Shown: positions 61,598 through 64,000 of the stretch, piece by piece | Position numbering within the stretch: position 1 is the stretch's first letter | Layout of the letters: each line of letters begins with the position of its first letter | Source of the DNA: Hesseltinella vesiculosa | Lineage: Eukaryota > Mucoromycota > Mucoromycetes > Mucorales > Cunninghamellaceae | Direction of reading: 5' to 3' | Assembly (NCBI GenBank): GCA_002104935.1 | Contig: MCGT01000002.1 | Location: forward strand, 124,001-188,000 | DNA length: 64,000 nucleotides | Program-made: the position numbers and the translations under genes | The notes under the pieces: generated by a model | Told to the model about the DNA's origin: nothing | The model's database searches: none | Seen by the model: only the letters and a program-made list of their open reading frames with translations

Positions 61598-61671
61598 CAA
61601 GGTGAAAGAAAAAAATCTTTTGTTCCTCTTTTTTTTTTTTTTGTATCTATTTTTTTCACGACAAAGAAACG

Positions 61672-63491
61672 ATGACGAAACAGACAGATGATACAGCAAC
61701 TGTCCATTCAGCTAACGAACTGACTGTCGTCAATAAATACGACTTGGAAAAGCAAACCACTAGGCTCTCCTTCAAGGAACAAATGGTGAACATTGAGCCG
61801 GTGCCTACAAGTAATGCCTGGTCCGCGTAAATAAACACCCGTCCCTGATTTTTTCTTTTTTTTTGATAGACACTGACATGGCCAGTGTGCTGAACCCGGC
61901 CAATATGGAATACTCAGATGATATTCCTAATGGTGGTTATGGATGGTAAAAAAAAAAAAAAAAAAAGGCGGGCGAAAAAAAATGCTGGTGAAACTCATGA
62001 TTTCTTTCAGGGTGGTTGCCATATGCGGGTTCCTGTCAAACTTTGTCATGTTTGGATTTGCTTCTATCTGGGGTAAATTTTTAAAGATTTTGCAAGACGA
62101 TGGTGGACTAAAGTTGTTCTCTTTATTAGGTGTGTTCTCGGCTGCTTTTGCTTCAAGCACCTTGGAAGGCAAGGCCACCACATTGGAGCTGATGGGCATC
62201 GGCAGTGTTGCCATTGCCGGGTTGAATTTAATGACCCCGCTCAGTCCTCTCTTGGCTATGTTGGGCGCCCGTGCTGTCATGCTTATTGGCACTGTTCTTT
62301 TGTCCCTCGGTATCATTTTGACCAGCTTTGGTTATGAAGTGTGGCATATTTACCTTAGCCAAGGGGTAAACGAACAGCCGGCCCATGTTTGAAAAGAAAA
62401 CTGACCCTTCTTTTTTTTTTCAAGGTCCTCTTTGGCGTCGGGGCCAGTCTGGTGTACATGACAGTGGTGGCGGTGATTCCCCAATATTTTTCCACCCGGC
62501 GAGGGATTGCGATGGTAAGATTTTTTTTATTTATGACTTGACTGGATGCTCATGTTTTCACATTTTCAGGGTATCAGCTCTGCAGGCACTGGCATTGGCG
62601 GCCTGGCTTTGTCGCCCATGGCTAACTCGTTGATAGAAAAGTATGGAATTCCTTGGGCTTATCGCATCATTGGTCTCATGTCATTTGGTATCTTGCTGAT
62701 TTCTACCTGTTTAATCCGCACTCGCCAACCTCGGCCCACTTCCTTCAAATTCCCTATTCAATTCTCGATGCTGAAGGATCTCGACTTTGTACTTTGGCTC
62801 CTTGGCGCAGCCGTGGCTCTCATGGGCTATTTTACCCCTCTCTTTTATATTCCAAGTGAGTGAACAATAGGACTTCCCCGAGGAAAAATGGCCACTGACC
62901 TTTTGATTTTTTTTTTTTAGAATATGGCCTTTCGATTGGGTTGACCCGCTCTCAATGCAGTAATTTGATTGCGATTTGTTGTGCTATGAACGCGGCCGGT
63001 CGTCTGATTTTGGGTTATGTTGCCGATCGAATTGGGCGCTTGAACATGTATATTGCCTCCAATTTGCTGGCTGGCTTGCTGTGCTGTTTGTTGTGGAGAT
63101 ATGCCACAACCTACGACACCATGATTGCCTTTTCAGTGACCTGGGGGTAAGCGGGAAAAGAAAAAACGACTGGGCCATCCTCGGTAAACTCACTCTTTTT
63201 TTTTTTTTTTTTTGCTTCAGTTTGGTGTGTGGGACTTACTTTGCTTTGGCTCCTCCTATTACTGCTTATATTGTTGGGATGGAAAAGCTGTCGTCGGGTC
63301 TTTCCATTTTGTTCTTGGTAAGCGCCGCGAGCTGCACGGGACCTGTGATTGGTGCCGCGATTGAACAAAGCACTCCCGGCAACGGCTACATTGGCGTGCA
63401 AATGTTCTCAGGGGTTGTCTACATCTTTGGTGGTCTGTTGTTTATCATCATCAAGATGCGAAAAACTGGAAGCATCCTTTCTATCCTTTAA
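61672..63491 (+). CDS. MFS monocarboxylate-type transporter (MCT/Mch family)
   Basis: Integral membrane carrier of the major facilitator superfamily, MCT subgroup, that would move monocarboxylates or a related solute across the plasma or vacuolar membrane. Start MTKQTDDTATVHSANELTVV is a soluble N-tail; the first membrane helix begins at the MCT-typical GGYGWVVAICGFLSNFVMFG, joined across an intron. Further landmarks are LSPLLAMLGARAVMLIGTVL (after helix 2), IPQYFSTRRGIAMGISSAGT (the family's loop with Phe-x-x-Arg-Arg), NAAGRLILGYVADRIGRLNM in the second half, and LVCGTYFALAPPITAYIVGM near the end. About 12 helices and eight or so short introns; stop TAA is 63489-63491. The substrate is unknown; yeast Mch proteins are not proven monocarboxylate carriers. 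Confidence 0.9.
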
Positions 63492-63874
63492 AAAAGCGCA
63501 TCACCTTTCATCTTGCATCCTTCTTTTGTATCATATTCATTTAATGTCATTATCCTATAGATACTTTTGTAATTTACCCCTACTTATAAACAAGCTCTTT
63601 GCTTTTTATTTATTCTCAAACACTTGACCTTTTTTTTACGTTTGACATGCAAGGTTGTTTGAAAAAGATGCATGACCGAGGCCCAGATCCGTGGCCAAGT
63701 CAAGAAAAGAAAACGCCTCCGACGGTTGCACAAAGCAAAGCTGCATGTGTTTTTTCTGGCTGGCTGGAAAAAAAGGAAGGGGACGATTTCACCCTTATTT
63801 TCTTCTTCGTTTTCTTTCTTTCTTTCTTTTTTTTTTTGTTACTGTTTTGGTGGTGACATCTCAAACTCATTTTC
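63492..63874. other. intergenic spacer
   Basis: 383 bp with a T-rich stretch (63800-63835) just before the next ATG, resembling other promoters in this window. No gene. Confidence 0.5.
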
Positions 63875-64000
63875 ATGTCAGACTCAGAAAACCAACAAGT
63901 TCCTGAAGTGAATGAACGTACGCGATTGCTGGGTGCAGCCACGACAACCACTAGCGCAAGCTATAATGGTCATGTGGAAAGTCAAGTGGTGACGATTGGT
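63875..64000 (+). CDS. N-terminal part of a gene, cut by the window end
   Basis: ATG at 63875 opens a frame of 42 codons with no stop before 64000: MSDSENQQVPEVNERTRLLG followed by AATTTTSASYNGHVESQVVT. The ERTRLL motif is an acidic dileucine sorting signal of the [DE]xxxL[LI] type, and such N-tails are common on fungal vacuolar and endosomal membrane proteins. No membrane segment lies within the visible part. The identity is unknown. Confidence 0.6.
   Translation, partial: MSDSENQQVPEVNERTRLLGAATTTTSASYNGHVESQVVTIG

Larger units (their letters stand above)
58161..61671. other. large gene-poor region with repeat and palindrome
   Basis: About 3.5 kb with no supported gene. It contains dispersed repeat copy 3 (58668-58840), a nested palindrome (58984-59042), a C10 run near 59307-59316 and the transporter promoter at its right end. 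The open frames at 59996-60352 and 60476-60718 look like chance. Confidence 0.55.

Overview
The window looks like nuclear DNA of an early-diverging filamentous fungus, most likely Mucoromycota (Mucorales-like); this is an inference. What points there: intron-rich genes with short introns (about 42-110 nt, GT..AG, T-rich), eukaryote-only gene families throughout, a fungal-type vacuolar endopolyphosphatase, fungal Sec2 and Sec16, Swi3/Rsc8 and a formin. In addition it carries genes and signals lost from most yeasts: dynactin p50, a CTC1-like telomere protein and a minor-spliceosome (U12-type) intron. There is no rRNA, tRNA, CRISPR array or bacterial-style operon. The standard genetic code works everywhere.

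Layout. 0.5-13.5 kb: xylitol/sorbitol dehydrogenase (-), endopolyphosphatase (+), two tandem GNAT acetyltransferases (-), a small unknown protein (-), a 1,371-residue OB-fold protein best matched to CTC1 (-), and a short-chain dehydrogenase (-). 13.5-17 kb: ribosomal protein eL31 (+) set between two copies of a dispersed non-coding repeat. 17-26 kb, all minus: eIF2B epsilon, the Rab GEF Sec2, dynactin p50 and a BAP31/Yet-like ER protein. 26.6-40.4 kb, all plus: prefoldin subunit 5, a 1,786-residue formin and a 1,719-residue Sec16. 40.4-44.3 kb is gene-poor and holds a small unknown ORF with a TATA box and a frameshifted tyrosine-recombinase relic of a mobile element. 44.4-58.2 kb: a SWIRM/ZZ/SANT chromatin remodeller subunit (+), an INCENP-like protein (-), a C2H2 zinc-finger protein (+), adenylosuccinate synthetase (-) and the ribosome-assembly GTPase Bms1 (-). 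58.2-61.7 kb is gene-poor, with a third copy of the dispersed repeat and a nested palindrome. 61.7-64 kb: a monocarboxylate-type MFS transporter (+) and the start of a further gene that runs off the end.

The genes are mainly housekeeping and do not form one pathway. Themes recur: secretion and polarity (Sec2, Sec16, formin, BAP31), microtubules and chromosome segregation (dynactin, INCENP, prefoldin), translation and ribosome assembly (eL31, eIF2B epsilon, Bms1) and polyol/pentose redox (the two dehydrogenases). The most notable observations are the AT-AC U12 intron in prefoldin 5, the CTC1 and INCENP assignments, repeat expansions inside formin, Sec16 and INCENP, a zinc-ribbon-like motif inside Sec16, the repeat copies flanking eL31 and the recombinase relic. 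Exon joins were worked out by eye from splice signals and reading frame.
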